NCBI RefSeq assembly: GCF_025938155.1
Contig: NZ_JAPCZG010000003.1
Location: 1 to 64,000 of the forward strand
Direction of reading: 5' to 3'
Length of the DNA: 64,000 nucleotides
Source: Novosphingobium sp. KCTC 2891
GTDB taxonomy: Bacteria > Pseudomonadota > Alphaproteobacteria > Sphingomonadales > Sphingomonadaceae
The notes under the pieces are model-generated. The model saw only the letters and a program-made list of their open reading frames with translations. It did not search any database and had not been told where the DNA came from. Below are positions 25,388 through 34,538 of this stretch, piece by piece. Each line of letters starts with the position of its first letter. The stretch's first letter is position 1. The translations under genes and the position numbers were made by a program.

Positions 25388-26875
25388 GTGCAGCACATTC
25401 TGGCGATCGACCAGGGGACCACGTCCACGCGCAGCATCGTATTTGACGCAGAGGCGCGCGCCGTGGCGACCGCGCAGCGCGAGTTCGCCCAGCACTATCC
25501 GCAGGCCGGCTGGGTGGAGCACGATCCCGAGGACATCTGGCGCGATTGCCTGGCCACCGCGCGCGAAGCCATCGCGCAGAGCGGCGTTGCATTGTCGTCC
25601 ATCGCGGGCATCGGCATCGCCAACCAGCGCGAGACGGTGGTGATCTGGGATCGTGCCAGCGGCGAGGCGATCCACCGCGCCATCGTCTGGCAGGACCGCC
25701 GCACCGCCGATGTTTGCGCCGCGCTCAAGGCCGAGGGCGCCGAGGCCGAAGTGACGGCGAAGACCGGGCTGCTGCTCGATCCCTATTTCAGCGCCACGAA
25801 AGCGGCGTGGATGCTCGACGCGGTGCCGGGTGCGCGGGCGCGGGCCGAGCGCGGCGAACTGGCCTTCGGCACGATCGACACGTTCCTGCTGTGGCGGCTG
25901 ACCGGAGGCGCGGTCCACGCCACCGACGTCACCAACGCGGGGCGCACCTTGCTGTATGACATTCGCGCGCAGGCGTGGGACGAGGATCTTTGCCGCCTGC
26001 TGCGCGTGCCCATGGCGATCCTGCCCGAAGTGCGGGACAATGCCTGCCTGTTCGGCACCACCGTGCCCGACCTGCTGGGCGCGGCGCTGCCGGTGGCGGG
26101 CATGGCGGGCGACCAGCAGGCGGCGCTGTTCGGGCAGGCCTGTTTCGAGCGCGGCATGGCCAAGTCGACCTATGGCACGGGCTGTTTCATGCTGCTCAAC
26201 ACCGGCACGGAAGCGCCCCGCTCGGCCAATCGGCTGCTGACGACGCCCGCCTACCGGCTCGATGGACAGATGACCTATGCGCTCGAAGGCTCGATCTTCG
26301 TTGCCGGTGCGGCGGTGAAATGGCTGCGCGACGGGCTGGGCATCATCGCCCACGCCAGCGAGACGCACGGCCTGGCAACGCAAGTGGAGGACAGCCACGG
26401 CGTGGTGATGGTTCCGGCCTTCGTCGGCCTTGGCGCGCCCTATTGGGATCCGGACGCCAAGGGCGCGATCTACGGTCTCACGCTCGGCGCGACGGGCGCG
26501 CATCTTGCGCGTGCGGCGCTGGAATCGGTGGGCTTCCAGACCATGGACCTGCTCGATGCCATGGCGCGCGACAGCGGCGCGGTGCCGGCAGCGATCCGCA
26601 TCGATGGCGGGATGGCGGCGAACGACTGGCTCTGCCAGTTCCTTGCCGACATGCTGCGTGTGCCGGTGGACAAGCCCACCAATCTCGAAACCACCGCACT
26701 GGGCGCTGCTTTCCACGCCGGGTTGGCCACCGGCGTATGGTCCGGGCTGCCCGCGCTCGAGCGCACATGGGCCGGTGCCGCGCGCTTCACGCCCGCGATG
26801 CCGCAGGACCGCCGCGATGCGCTGGCGGCCCTGTGGCGCGATGCCATCGTGCGAACGCTCAGCCATAAGCGATAA
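25388..26875 (+). CDS. glpK: Glycerol kinase
   Basis: 495 residues from GTG 25388. [17 protein letters not shown] and [15 protein letters not shown] identify the FGGY kinase glycerol branch; [27 protein letters not shown] and the C-terminal [18 protein letters not shown] complete it. The Shine-Dalgarno CGGAGG (25376-25381) abuts ATG 25382 but stands 6 nt before GTG 25388, so GTG is the better start. It phosphorylates glycerol to glycerol-3-phosphate. No glpF or glpD neighbours are present. Confidence 0.93.
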   Translation: MQHILAIDQGTTSTRSIVFDAEARAVATAQREFAQHYPQAGWVEHDPEDIWRDCLATAREAIAQSGVALSSIAGIGIANQRETVVIWDRASGEAIHRAIVWQDRRTADVCAALKAEGAEAEVTAKTGLLLDPYFSATKAAWMLDAVPGARARAERGELAFGTIDTFLLWRLTGGAVHATDVTNAGRTLLYDIRAQAWDEDLCRLLRVPMAILPEVRDNACLFGTTVPDLLGAALPVAGMAGDQQAALFGQACFERGMAKSTYGTGCFMLLNTGTEAPRSANRLLTTPAYRLDGQMTYALEGSIFVAGAAVKWLRDGLGIIAHASETHGLATQVEDSHGVVMVPAFVGLGAPYWDPDAKGAIYGLTLGATGAHLARAALESVGFQTMDLLDAMARDSGAVPAAIRIDGGMAANDWLCQFLADMLRVPVDKPTNLETTALGAAFHAGLATGVWSGLPALERTWAGAARFTPAMPQDRRDALAALWRDAIVRTLSHKR

Positions 26876-26964
26876 TCGGTTGCAAAGGGCTACTTGGGGT
26901 TGACCGCATGTACGGGCGGCGGGCACACCCTCGACACCTTGCTCAACAGGGAGAGGATTTCTCG

Positions 26965-27339
26965 ATGTTCAGTCACGTCATGGTGGGCAGCAATGACATT
27001 GCCCGCTCGAAGCAGTTTTATGACGCCACCTTCGCCGCGTTCGGCGGCAAGCCGGCGATCCAGGACGACAAGGGTCGCCTGATTTATCAGCACAACGGCG
27101 GCATGTTCCTCGTCACTCCGCCGATCAACGGCGAGCCGGCCTGCGGTGCCAATGGCGGCACGATCGGTTTCTCCATGACCCCGGAACAGGCCGACGCCTG
27201 GCACGCCGCCGGTGTCGCCAATGGCGGCGTCGCTTGCGAAGATCCGCCGGGACCGCGTGCGGGCAGCCCGTTCTACCTCGCCTATCTGCGCGATCCGGAC
27301 GGCAACAAGCTCTGCGCGCTGCACGTCATCGGTTCGTGA
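26965..27339 (+). CDS. VOC (glyoxalase-fold) family protein
   Basis: 124 residues, one vicinal-oxygen-chelate domain: FSHVMVGSNDIARSKQFYDATFAAFGG at the N terminus and FYLAYLRDPDGNKLCALHV at the C terminus. His4 and the Glu/Asp region of the last strand are candidate metal ligands. GGGAGAGG 6 nt upstream supports ATG 26965. It has no clear operon partner; the substrate is unknown. Confidence 0.82.
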   Translation: MFSHVMVGSNDIARSKQFYDATFAAFGGKPAIQDDKGRLIYQHNGGMFLVTPPINGEPACGANGGTIGFSMTPEQADAWHAAGVANGGVACEDPPGPRAGSPFYLAYLRDPDGNKLCALHVIGS

Positions 27340-27343
27340 ATTG

Positions 27344-27380
27344 AAAAGGGCGCGCCGGTCATCCCGGCGCGCCCTTTTTT
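27344..27380. terminator. Bidirectional rho-independent terminator
   Basis: AAAA-GGGCGCGCCGG (27348-27358), loop TCATC, CCGGCGCGCCC (27364-27374), then TTTTTT. The A- and T-tracts on both sides suit the convergent VOC gene and the nusB operon. Confidence 0.9.
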
Positions 27381-27410
27381 CAGGTCGCTAGCGAGCTGGG
27401 CCGCCAGAGG

Positions 27411-27863
27411 TCAGCGAACTTCCTTCGCCACCGCGTCAAGGATGCCGTTGACGAACTTGGCCTCGCGCGCATCGAAGAAGGCGTGCGCCACGTCGAGATA
27501 TTCGCTGATCACCGTGCCAACGCCAATATCCTTGCGCGCCAGCAATTCGTAGGTGCCCGCGCGCAGGATCTGCAGCATCGTCTTGTCCAGCCGGGCAAGG
27601 CTCCAGCCTTCGGCAAGGCGGTTGGTCAGCAGCGTATCGATTTCCTCGCCGCGGGAATGCGTGCCCTTCACCACATCGTCGAAGAACGCGACGTCGGCCT
27701 CGGCATATTCGACATCCTCGATCTCGGCGCCGAGCCGGTGCATGTGGAACTCATCGAGCAGCAGGTGCAGCTCGGTTGCTTCCATTTCCAGCTGGTAGAG
27801 CGCCTGTACGGCAGCGAGGCGGGCGGCGGAGCGGGCGCGGCCCTGTGCGCGGTTGCTGGTCAC
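27411..27863 (-). CDS. nusB: Transcription antitermination protein NusB
   Basis: 150 residues. All-helical NusB fold: RSAARLAAVQALYQLEMEATELHLLLDEF at the N terminus (RNA-binding Arg-rich start) and VISEYLDVAHAFFDAREAKFVNGILDAVAKE at the C terminus. GTG 27863 overlaps the hisD stop by 4 nt (GTGA), which sets the start although the frame is open much further. Binds boxA RNA with NusE during rRNA transcription. Last gene of hisG-hisD-nusB. Confidence 0.93.
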   Translation of the reverse strand: MTSNRAQGRARSAARLAAVQALYQLEMEATELHLLLDEFHMHRLGAEIEDVEYAEADVAFFDDVVKGTHSRGEEIDTLLTNRLAEGWSLARLDKTMLQILRAGTYELLARKDIGVGTVISEYLDVAHAFFDAREAKFVNGILDAVAKEVR

Positions 27864-29149
27864 AGCCCCAGCCTCAGTTCGATGGAGCGGGCGTGCGCGG
27901 CAAGGCCTTCGGCCTCCGCAAGGGCGACGGCAGCGGGGCCGACGGCCAGGATCGAGGCATCGCTCACGGCGATGAAGCTGGTGCGTTTCATGAAATCCAG
28001 AACGGAAAGGCCCGAGGAAAAGCGCGCGCGGCGCCCCGTGGGCAGGACATGGTTGGGGCCGGCGACGTAATCGCCGATCGCCTCGGGCGTCATCCGGCCG
28101 AGGAAGACCGAGCCGGCATGGCGGATCTGGGCGAACAGCCGCTCGGGATCGTCGGTCGCGATCTCGACGTGTTCGGCGGCAAGCGCATTGGCGAGAGCGG
28201 GGGCTTCGTCGAGCGAATCGACCACGATGATCGTGCCGTGCGCTTCCCAGCTGGCCTTGGCGACCTTGGCCGTGGGCAGCAACGCGATCTCGACGCCCAC
28301 CGTGTCGGCCACCTGGTCGGCAAAACCGGCGTCGTCGGTGATGAGGATCGACTGTGCCGCCGGATCGTGTTCCGCCTGGCTGAGCAGGTCCGCGGCGATC
28401 CACTGGGGATCGTTCTTCGCGTCGGCGATGACGAGGATTTCGGACGGGCCGGCCACCATGTCGATCCCGACCACGCCGTAAAGCTGGCGCTTGGCCTCGG
28501 CCACCCAGGCGTTGCCGGGGCCGGTGATCACATCGACCGGCGCGATGCGATCGGTGCCATGGGCAAGCGCGGCGATGGCCTGCGCCCCGCCGACGCGCCA
28601 GATCTCGTCCACCCCGGCAAGGTGTGCGGCGGCGAGCACCAGCGGATTGACCACGCCCTTCGGCGTGGGGGTGACGACGACCAGCCGCCCGACGCCCGCC
28701 ACCTTGGCGGGAATCGCGTTCATCAGCAGCGACGAGGGATAGGCCGCGCGGCCGCCCGGCACGTACAGCCCGGCACCGTCGACCGCGGTCCACTTCGCGC
28801 CCAGCCGGATGCCGGCGGCATCGGTGTAGTCGCGGTCCTCGGGCAATTGCGCCTGATGGTAATCACGGATCCGCTGCGCGGCGAGTTCGAGCGCTGCACG
28901 CAGCTCCGGCGGAAGGTCGTCGAACGCCTGCCGGCAGGCCTCTGCCGAAATGCGCCATTCGTCGTCCGCAGGCAGGTGGTGATCGAAGCGCTCGGTATAT
29001 TCCGCCAGCGCTTCGTCGCCGCGCAGGCGCACGTCCTCGATGATCGTCTGCACGTCGCGGGCGACGTTGTCGTCGCTCTCGCGGCGGTCCTTGACCAACC
29101 GGGCAAAGGCGGCGGCGAAGCCGGGATCGCGTGACGCCAGCCGCAGCAT
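27860..29149 (-). CDS. hisD: Histidinol dehydrogenase
   Basis: 429 residues, full length. Motifs: GLYVPGGRAAYPSSLLMNAIPAKVAGV (NAD site), VITGPGNAWVAEAKRQLYGVVGIDMVAGPSEILVIAD (hisD signature), LLSQAEHDPAAQSIL (zinc ligands Gln/His) and AGPNHVLPTGRRARFSSGLSV. It performs the last two oxidations from histidinol to histidine in the cytosol. ATG 29149 overlaps the hisG stop by one base. Confidence 0.96.
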   Translation of the reverse strand: MLRLASRDPGFAAAFARLVKDRRESDDNVARDVQTIIEDVRLRGDEALAEYTERFDHHLPADDEWRISAEACRQAFDDLPPELRAALELAAQRIRDYHQAQLPEDRDYTDAAGIRLGAKWTAVDGAGLYVPGGRAAYPSSLLMNAIPAKVAGVGRLVVVTPTPKGVVNPLVLAAAHLAGVDEIWRVGGAQAIAALAHGTDRIAPVDVITGPGNAWVAEAKRQLYGVVGIDMVAGPSEILVIADAKNDPQWIAADLLSQAEHDPAAQSILITDDAGFADQVADTVGVEIALLPTAKVAKASWEAHGTIIVVDSLDEAPALANALAAEHVEIATDDPERLFAQIRHAGSVFLGRMTPEAIGDYVAGPNHVLPTGRRARFSSGLSVLDFMKRTSFIAVSDASILAVGPAAVALAEAEGLAAHARSIELRLGL

Positions 29150-29823
29150 CAGGCGGCGGCCTTCCGCTTGGCGACCAGTTCGCGGAACGCGTCGATCAGG
29201 GCGCCCAGCCGCGCGCTGTCGGTCTTCAGCGCGGCGCGGTTGACGATCAGGCGTGCCGAGACCGGCATGATCCGGCTCGTTTCGACCAGCCCGTTGTCCT
29301 TCAGCGTCTTGCCGGTGGAGACAAGGTCGACGATGCGGCTTGCGAGGCCGAGCGAAGGCGCCAGTTCCATTGCGCCGTTCAGCTTCACCACTTCGGCCTG
29401 CACGCCCAGCTTCTCGAAGTGGCGGCGGGTGAGGTTGGGATACTTGGTGGCGACGCGCGCATGGCTTTCGCGGGCGTTGGCGCCGCTTTCGACCGCGCCC
29501 ACCGGCTCTGCCACCGACAGGCGGCAGTGCCCGATGTCGAGATCGACCGGGGCGTAGAGGTCCGCATAATCGAACTCGTCGATCACGTCGGACCCGACGA
29601 TCCCGACCTGCGCCGCTCCGTGGGCGACGAACGTCGCCACGTCGAAGGCGCGGACGCGAATGATCTTCACGTCGGGCCGGCTGGTCGCGAACGACAGCGC
29701 GCGCGAAGCCTTGTTGAAGAAGTCTGCATCGGGCACCACACCTGCCTGTTCAAGCAGGGGCAGCGCCTCGTCGAGGATGCGGCCCTTGGGCAGGGCGAAG
29801 ACGATCTGGGAAGCGGCGGACAT
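29149..29823 (-). CDS. hisG: ATP phosphoribosyltransferase, short form
   Basis: 224 residues, so it is a short-form HisG without the C-terminal ACT-like regulatory domain. Motifs [35 protein letters not shown] and the PRPP-binding [18 protein letters not shown]. Short HisG works only with the HisRS-like partner HisZ, which must be encoded outside the window. First gene of the hisG-hisD-nusB unit, divergent from a DUF2332 gene. Confidence 0.95.
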   Translation of the reverse strand: MSAASQIVFALPKGRILDEALPLLEQAGVVPDADFFNKASRALSFATSRPDVKIIRVRAFDVATFVAHGAAQVGIVGSDVIDEFDYADLYAPVDLDIGHCRLSVAEPVGAVESGANARESHARVATKYPNLTRRHFEKLGVQAEVVKLNGAMELAPSLGLASRIVDLVSTGKTLKDNGLVETSRIMPVSARLIVNRAALKTDSARLGALIDAFRELVAKRKAAA

Positions 29824-29865
29824 AACCGTGCGCCCCTATGGCAAAGGGCCGGAAAGGGCAACCTC

Positions 29866-30924
29866 ATGCAACCGATCATGGAGATTGGCTCGGTCGCACA
29901 GGCCATCGCGTGGCAGGCCGATCATGCTGCCAACAATGGCGCGCCGTGCACTGGCCGCATTGTGCGCGCCCAGCTTGGCTTGCTGGACGGTGCGACCGAA
30001 GTCGGGCGGCGGCTGGCCGCGTGGCCCGGCCGCGCGCTGGAGGATGCCCTGCCGCTGCGGCTGGCCGGGGGGCACCACTTCCTGGTCCTGAACGGCACCG
30101 AACCGCGCCTTGGCGCGGTCTACCGGGGCGAAGTAACCGATCAGGCCGAGGTCGATGCGCTTGTTCTGGCCATCACGCGCGATCACGATGCCGCGCTGCT
30201 GCCCTGGCTGGACGGCCCGCCGCAGACAAACGAGGCGGGGCGCTCTGCCTCGATCATGGCGGCGCTGTTGTGGCTGTCCGAACGGTTCGGTCCGCGCTTC
30301 GAAATGAACGAGCTTGGCGCCAGCGCCGGGGTCAACACGATGATGGACCGGTTCCATTTCGACCTTGGCGGCACCACTGCCGGCCCCGCCGATTCGCCCA
30401 TGCAGATCCGGCCCGAATGGAAAGGCCCGCCCCCGCCGCAGGTGCCGGTCCAGATCGTTGCCACCGAAGGTTGCGACAAGGCGCCGGTCGATCTTTCCGA
30501 CCCCGATCAGGCATTGCGGCTGAAGGCCTATGTGTGGGCCGAAGTGACCGAGCGCATCGGCCGGATCGATGCCGCCATCGCGCTCGCCGCGCGCCAGCCG
30601 CCGCGCGTGACGAAGATGGATGCCGCCGACTGGGTGGAGCGCCGGCTGGCCGCGCCGCAGCCGGACGATACCACCCGCGTGCTCTACCATTCGATCGTCT
30701 GGCAATACCTGCCCCCCGAAACCCGCGCCCGGATCGAGGCGGCCATGGCACGGGCCGGCGCGCGCGCCGATGCGCGCCGCCGGCTGGCGTGGATCACGCT
30801 GGAAACCAACCGCCAGACCTTCCGCCACGAACTGCGTGTTCGCCACTGGCCGGGCGGCGAAGAAGGCGAACTTCTCGGCACCGCCCATGCCCACGGCGCG
30901 TGGGTGGAATGGTTCGGCGGCTAG
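29866..30924 (+). CDS. DUF2332-family protein
   Basis: 352 residues. The conserved DUF2332 blocks are visible: QADHAANNGAPCTGRIVRAQL, the central SASIMAALLWLSERFGPRFEMNELGASAGVNTMMDRFHFDLGG and the C-terminal LYHSIVWQYLPPETRARIEAAM. The ELGASAGxN block resembles a Rossmann-type nucleotide loop, but no biochemical function is established for the family. GGAAAGGG before ATG 29866 fixes the start; upstream open frame overlaps hisG antisense. It is convergent with the hydrolase gene, 4 nt apart. Confidence 0.8.
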   Translation: MQPIMEIGSVAQAIAWQADHAANNGAPCTGRIVRAQLGLLDGATEVGRRLAAWPGRALEDALPLRLAGGHHFLVLNGTEPRLGAVYRGEVTDQAEVDALVLAITRDHDAALLPWLDGPPQTNEAGRSASIMAALLWLSERFGPRFEMNELGASAGVNTMMDRFHFDLGGTTAGPADSPMQIRPEWKGPPPPQVPVQIVATEGCDKAPVDLSDPDQALRLKAYVWAEVTERIGRIDAAIALAARQPPRVTKMDAADWVERRLAAPQPDDTTRVLYHSIVWQYLPPETRARIEAAMARAGARADARRRLAWITLETNRQTFRHELRVRHWPGGEEGELLGTAHAHGAWVEWFGG

Positions 30925-30928
30925 CCTC

Positions 30929-31831
30929 TCAGCCGCCGGTTCGCGCCAGGAACGCGTCCATCGCGGCGTTGAAGCGGTCCGCCGCTTCCCACGTGACGAA
31001 GTGCCCGCAATCGTGGACGCGCTCGATGGTCAGGTCGGGGATGTTTTCGGCCAGCCCGTCGAGATTGGCGGGCGAGAGCGCGGCATCGTCCATTGCCCAG
31101 ATCACCAGCGTAGGGATGTCCAGCACGGGCACGTTCAGCGGCTTGTAATCCGCCGGCAGCGCCAGCGGGGCGTCCATCGGCGGCACGAACACCGGGCTGG
31201 CGCGGTACCAGTTGACCATGGCGATGGCGGTTTCGGGATCGGCCCAGTCGGCTTCGAGCGCGGCGCGCTCCTCCGGCTCCATGGTATCGGCGAAGATCGA
31301 CTTCATCGACTGGCCCAGCAGGGGAGCAAGCCCGCCCTTGCGCAGCAGGTCATCGTTGAGCGAGGCGCGGAAATCGCGGAAATACTGGCTTGCCTCGCGC
31401 TGGGCGCGGTCGGTCCAGACCAGTTTGGGGAACACGCCCGGATGCGGCGCATTGGCCACGACGGCGCGGGTGACGCGCGTTTTCTGGCCCGTCAGCGCCA
31501 CGCCCCAGGCGATCGCGCCGCCCCAATCGTGGCCGACCACGGTGAACGTCTCCACCCCCAGCGCATCGGCCAGCCGGAACACGTCGCCGATCATGTTGTT
31601 CGCGGCGTAGCTTTCCACCCCGGCGGGCTTGGCCGAACGGCCATAACCGCGCTGATCGGGCGCGATGCAGCGATAACGGTCCGAAAAATGCGCGATCTGG
31701 TGCCGCCAGGTGCGGTGCGATTCGGGAAAACCGTGGAGGAAGATCAGCACCGGCGCATCGCGCGGGCCGGTGTCCACCACCGCCAGTTCGATGCCGTTGG
31801 CCAGCGTGACCATGCGCTGTTCCATGGTCAT
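30929..31831 (-). CDS. Alpha/beta hydrolase, epoxide-hydrolase / dehalogenase-like
   Basis: 300 residues. HGFPES (33-38, oxyanion region), nucleophile Asp102 in GHDWGG and His277 in CGHF are the epoxide-hydrolase/haloacetate-dehalogenase pattern; the cap domain spans roughly 130-210. The acid residue is probably in AMDDAALS. Cytoplasmic, no signal peptide. ATG overlaps the SDR stop by 4 nt, so it is the last gene of a bolA-pirin-SDR-hydrolase run. Substrate unknown. Confidence 0.85.
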   Translation of the reverse strand: MTMEQRMVTLANGIELAVVDTGPRDAPVLIFLHGFPESHRTWRHQIAHFSDRYRCIAPDQRGYGRSAKPAGVESYAANNMIGDVFRLADALGVETFTVVGHDWGGAIAWGVALTGQKTRVTRAVVANAPHPGVFPKLVWTDRAQREASQYFRDFRASLNDDLLRKGGLAPLLGQSMKSIFADTMEPEERAALEADWADPETAIAMVNWYRASPVFVPPMDAPLALPADYKPLNVPVLDIPTLVIWAMDDAALSPANLDGLAENIPDLTIERVHDCGHFVTWEAADRFNAAMDAFLARTGG

Positions 31832-32652
31832 GCGCCTTCCTTCATCTTCTGGGCATACCCCGCCTCGAACAGCTCCGCCATGCGGTCCATCAGCGCTTCG
31901 GGCGTGCGGCGCAGTTCGCCGATTTCCTTCTCGAAGCCCACGGCCGCGATGATCTCGCGCTCGTCGCGGGCAATGGCATCCAGGATCTCGCGCGCGATGG
32001 CCTCGGGTTCCAGCCCGTTGTCGATCGCCTTGTCGCTGATGCCGCGCGCGGACCCGTCGGAAGTCAACGCATTGCGCGAGACGTTGGTGCGGACGGAGCC
32101 GGGGCAGATGGTGTGGACGTGCAGGCCCAGCCCGGTCACTTCCACGCGCAGCGCGTCGGCATAGCCGATCAGGCCGAACTTGGCCGCGCTGTAGCCGGTG
32201 CGCATGGGCGAGCCGACCTTGCCCGCGATGCTGGAAACGAAACCGAGCCGTCCTTGTCCGCGTGCCGCCATGTGCGGCAGCACCGCCTGAGTCAGCGCGA
32301 TGGGCGCGAGCAGGTCCACCGCCACGATCCGCTCATAGACCGGAAAGGCGGTTTCCAGCGCGACCGAACGCTGCGAGATGCCGGCGTTGTTGACGAGCAG
32401 GTCGATCCCGCCCGAGCGCTCGGCCGCCCAGGCCCAGGCCGTTTCCGCCGCCTGTGCGGCGGCGGCGTAGTCGGTCGCCTCGAACGGCAGCACCAGCGCG
32501 CCGGGGCAATCCGCCGCCACTTCGGCAAGCGCTGCCGCATTGCGGCCCGAGACGATCACGTGCGCCCCGTCTTTCGCCAGCACGCGCGCCATGGCGGCGC
32601 CCAGTCCGGAGGATGCCCCGGTGATCCAGGCGGTCTGTCCCGCGAATGTCAT
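31828..32652 (-). CDS. Short-chain dehydrogenase/reductase
   Basis: 274 residues. Nucleotide-binding TGASSGLG (10-17), NNAG, catalytic Ser in FVSSIAGKVG and YSAAK (Tyr/Lys). Classical SDR with a C-terminal helix extension (EALMDRMAELFEAGYAQKMKEGA). GGGAGAGG lies 7 nt before ATG 32652; the frame continues open upstream but overlaps the pirin gene antisense to its content. Coupled to the hydrolase gene by an ATGA overlap. The substrate cannot be predicted. Confidence 0.88.
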   Translation of the reverse strand: MTFAGQTAWITGASSGLGAAMARVLAKDGAHVIVSGRNAAALAEVAADCPGALVLPFEATDYAAAAQAAETAWAWAAERSGGIDLLVNNAGISQRSVALETAFPVYERIVAVDLLAPIALTQAVLPHMAARGQGRLGFVSSIAGKVGSPMRTGYSAAKFGLIGYADALRVEVTGLGLHVHTICPGSVRTNVSRNALTSDGSARGISDKAIDNGLEPEAIAREILDAIARDEREIIAAVGFEKEIGELRRTPEALMDRMAELFEAGYAQKMKEGA

Positions 32653-32690
32653 GTCGTTTCCTCTCCCGTATGTTGTTTTTATTTGGGCCG

Positions 32691-33581
32691 TCAGGGGTAA
32701 CTGACTGTTGTCGCGATGCGCGGCAGCGGGATGAATTCCTCGCTGTCTCCCGGCACTTTCGGAAAGCGGCCCTGTTCCCAGTCGGCCTTGGCCTGATTGA
32801 TCCGCTCGCGGCTGGAACTGACGAAGTTCCACCAGACGTGGCGCGGCGTTGTGAAAGCCTCGCCGCCCAGCAGCATGACCCGGCCGCCCGTTGCCGAGGT
32901 CAGTCGCATCGCCGCGCCCGGCGCCAGCACGGTCAGCGTGAACAGCTCCAGCGGCGTGCCATCCACGCTCGCCTCGCCGCCCACCAGCATCACCGCGCGC
33001 TCGTCCGCTTCGGCGTCGATGGGGATCGCGCCGCCGGGGGCGAGCAGGATCTCGGCATAGATCGTTTCGGCGTGCTGCGTGGTGGGCGCGGTTGCGCCCC
33101 ACAGCGTGCCCATGATCACGCGGGCGCTGGCGCAACCGTCCTCCACCAGCGGCAGGTCGCTGCGGCTCTCGAACGCGGGATCGATCTCCTCGCGCCCATC
33201 GGGCAGCGCGAGCCAGGTCTGCATTCCGTAGAGGGTCTGCGTGGTCAGCCGCGCTTCGCCGGGGCTGCGCTCGGAATGGACGATGCCGCGCCCGGCGGTC
33301 ATCAGGTTGACCTGCCCGGGCCGGATCGTGGCGAACGAGCCGAGGCTGTCGCGGTGATCTATCGCGCCTTCGAACAGCCAGGTCACCGTGGCCAGGTTGA
33401 TGTGCGGATGGGGCCGCACGTCCATCGCGCTGCCGGGCGGCAGGTGCGCGGGGCCGAACTGGTCGACGAAGATGAAGGGGCCGACCATCGTCCGTGTCCG
33501 CGCGGGGATCGCGCGGCGGACCTGGAATGCGCCGATGTCGTGCGTGACCGGGCGGACGAGCTGGAGGAAGGGATCACTCAC
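32691..33581 (-). CDS. Pirin-family bicupin protein
   Basis: 296 residues. Pirin signature GPFIFVDQFGPAHLPPGSAMDVRPHPHINLATVTWLFEGAIDHRDSLG with the metal-binding His pair in HPHINLATVTW, then MTAGRGIVHSERSP; the second cupin contains HVWWNFVSSSRERI. Some pirins are quercetinases or redox regulators. The start is taken as GTG 33581, overlapping the bolA stop by 8 nt; GTG 33590 is an alternative. Longer open frame to 33746 is bolA in another frame. Confidence 0.88.
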   Translation of the reverse strand: MSDPFLQLVRPVTHDIGAFQVRRAIPARTRTMVGPFIFVDQFGPAHLPPGSAMDVRPHPHINLATVTWLFEGAIDHRDSLGSFATIRPGQVNLMTAGRGIVHSERSPGEARLTTQTLYGMQTWLALPDGREEIDPAFESRSDLPLVEDGCASARVIMGTLWGATAPTTQHAETIYAEILLAPGGAIPIDAEADERAVMLVGGEASVDGTPLELFTLTVLAPGAAMRLTSATGGRVMLLGGEAFTTPRHVWWNFVSSSRERINQAKADWEQGRFPKVPGDSEEFIPLPRIATTVSYP

Positions 33582-33846
33582 CGGGGGCACTCGCGCGGAT
33601 CGCCAGCGCGTGGACGCGCTGGCCCGGAAGATCGCCCAGCGCGGCGTTGACGAGGCGCTGGCGCTGGAGGCGCGAAACCCCCGCAAAGGCCGGGCTTTCG
33701 ATCTCCACGGTGAAGTGCGATTCGCCGGAGCCATCGTGTCCGGCATGGCCGTGATGGCTTTCGCTGTCGTTGATCACGGCCAGCCGCGAAGGGGCGAAGG
33801 CCGCTTCCAGCTTCCGTTCGATTTCAAGGGCGATCGGTCCCTTCAT
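33574..33846 (-). CDS. bolA: BolA-family protein
   Basis: 90 residues. IALEIERKLEAAFAPSRLAVINDSESHHGHAGHDGSGESHFTVEIESPAFAGVSRLQRQRLVNAAL holds the BolA class II-like fold with conserved ESHF and the C-terminal VHALAIRA. The HHGHAGH loop carries the histidine used by BolA-Grx pairs for [2Fe-2S] binding. AGGAAGG precedes ATG 33846. Divergent from the J-domain gene with 28 nt between; this pairing is common in Alphaproteobacteria. Confidence 0.92.
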   Translation of the reverse strand: MKGPIALEIERKLEAAFAPSRLAVINDSESHHGHAGHDGSGESHFTVEIESPAFAGVSRLQRQRLVNAALGDLPGQRVHALAIRASAPGE

Positions 33847-33874
33847 GGGCTTTCCTTCCTGCTGAAGAGGCACC

Positions 33875-34477
33875 ATGTGCAATCGGGTGAAGCAACACAA
33901 GTTCCATGGCCGCGTCCAAGATACCGGGCGCCTCTGCAACGCGCCCGGCTGCGACCTGCCGGGCGAATTCCGCGCACCCGGCGTCCGCGCCTCCGGCTTT
34001 GACGGGCCGGGCGACTACCGCTGGTTCTGCCTTGAGCACGTGCGCCAGTTCAATTCGGGATACGATTTCTTCGCTGGCATGACGCCCGAAGAAATCATGG
34101 CCGCGCAGTCTCCCATCGCCGGGTGGGACACGCAGACGCGTGCGTTCCGGCCCGATGCCGGGGTGGATCAGGCGCCGCGCTGGAACGATTTCGCCGATCC
34201 GCTGGAAGCCCTGGCCAACCGCGCCCGTGCCCGCCGCGAGGACGCGATGCACCGTCAGGAAGCAGCGCGGCGCGGGCTGGGGCCGATCGACCGCCGCTCG
34301 TACGAAGTGCTGGGGCTGGGCTTCGATGCCGACCGCAAGGCGCTGCGCAGCCGCTATTCGGAACTCGTGCGACGTTATCACCCCGATCGCAACGGCGGCG
34401 ACCGCACCCATGAGGCACAACTGCAGGAGGTGGTCGAAGCCTATAATCACCTGCGCGCCCTTTCCGCCTTTGCCTGA
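33875..34477 (+). CDS. J-domain protein with N-terminal putative zinc site
   Basis: 200 residues. The C-terminal J domain (about 142-197) has SYEVLGLGFDADRKALRSRYSELVRRYHPDRNGGDR, with HPD at 169-171. Before it is an Arg-rich linker (ALANRARARREDAMHRQEAARR). The N-terminal part has Cys21, Cys26, Cys52 and His55 in a C-x4-C ... C-x2-H arrangement that could bind zinc. There is no G/F region or DnaJ zinc domain, so it is a type III DnaK co-chaperone with a specific client. Divergent from bolA. Confidence 0.88.
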   Translation: MCNRVKQHKFHGRVQDTGRLCNAPGCDLPGEFRAPGVRASGFDGPGDYRWFCLEHVRQFNSGYDFFAGMTPEEIMAAQSPIAGWDTQTRAFRPDAGVDQAPRWNDFADPLEALANRARARREDAMHRQEAARRGLGPIDRRSYEVLGLGFDADRKALRSRYSELVRRYHPDRNGGDRTHEAQLQEVVEAYNHLRALSAFA

Positions 34478-34492
34478 ACTTGCTTGCCCTGA

Positions 34493-34508
34493 TTAATCGA
34501 TCGGTTAA
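34493..34508. promoter_or_regulatory. TetR-like palindrome before the nitroreductase
   Basis: TTAATCGATCGGTTAA: seven of eight symmetric pairs match around a GATC core, 30 nt before the nitroreductase start. The form (TTAAC-CGATCG-TTAA) is typical of TetR/AcrR operators. No regulator gene is adjacent. Confidence 0.45.
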
Positions 34509-34538
34509 CAAGAGCGCAAGTCAGGGAGAAAAAAGGCG

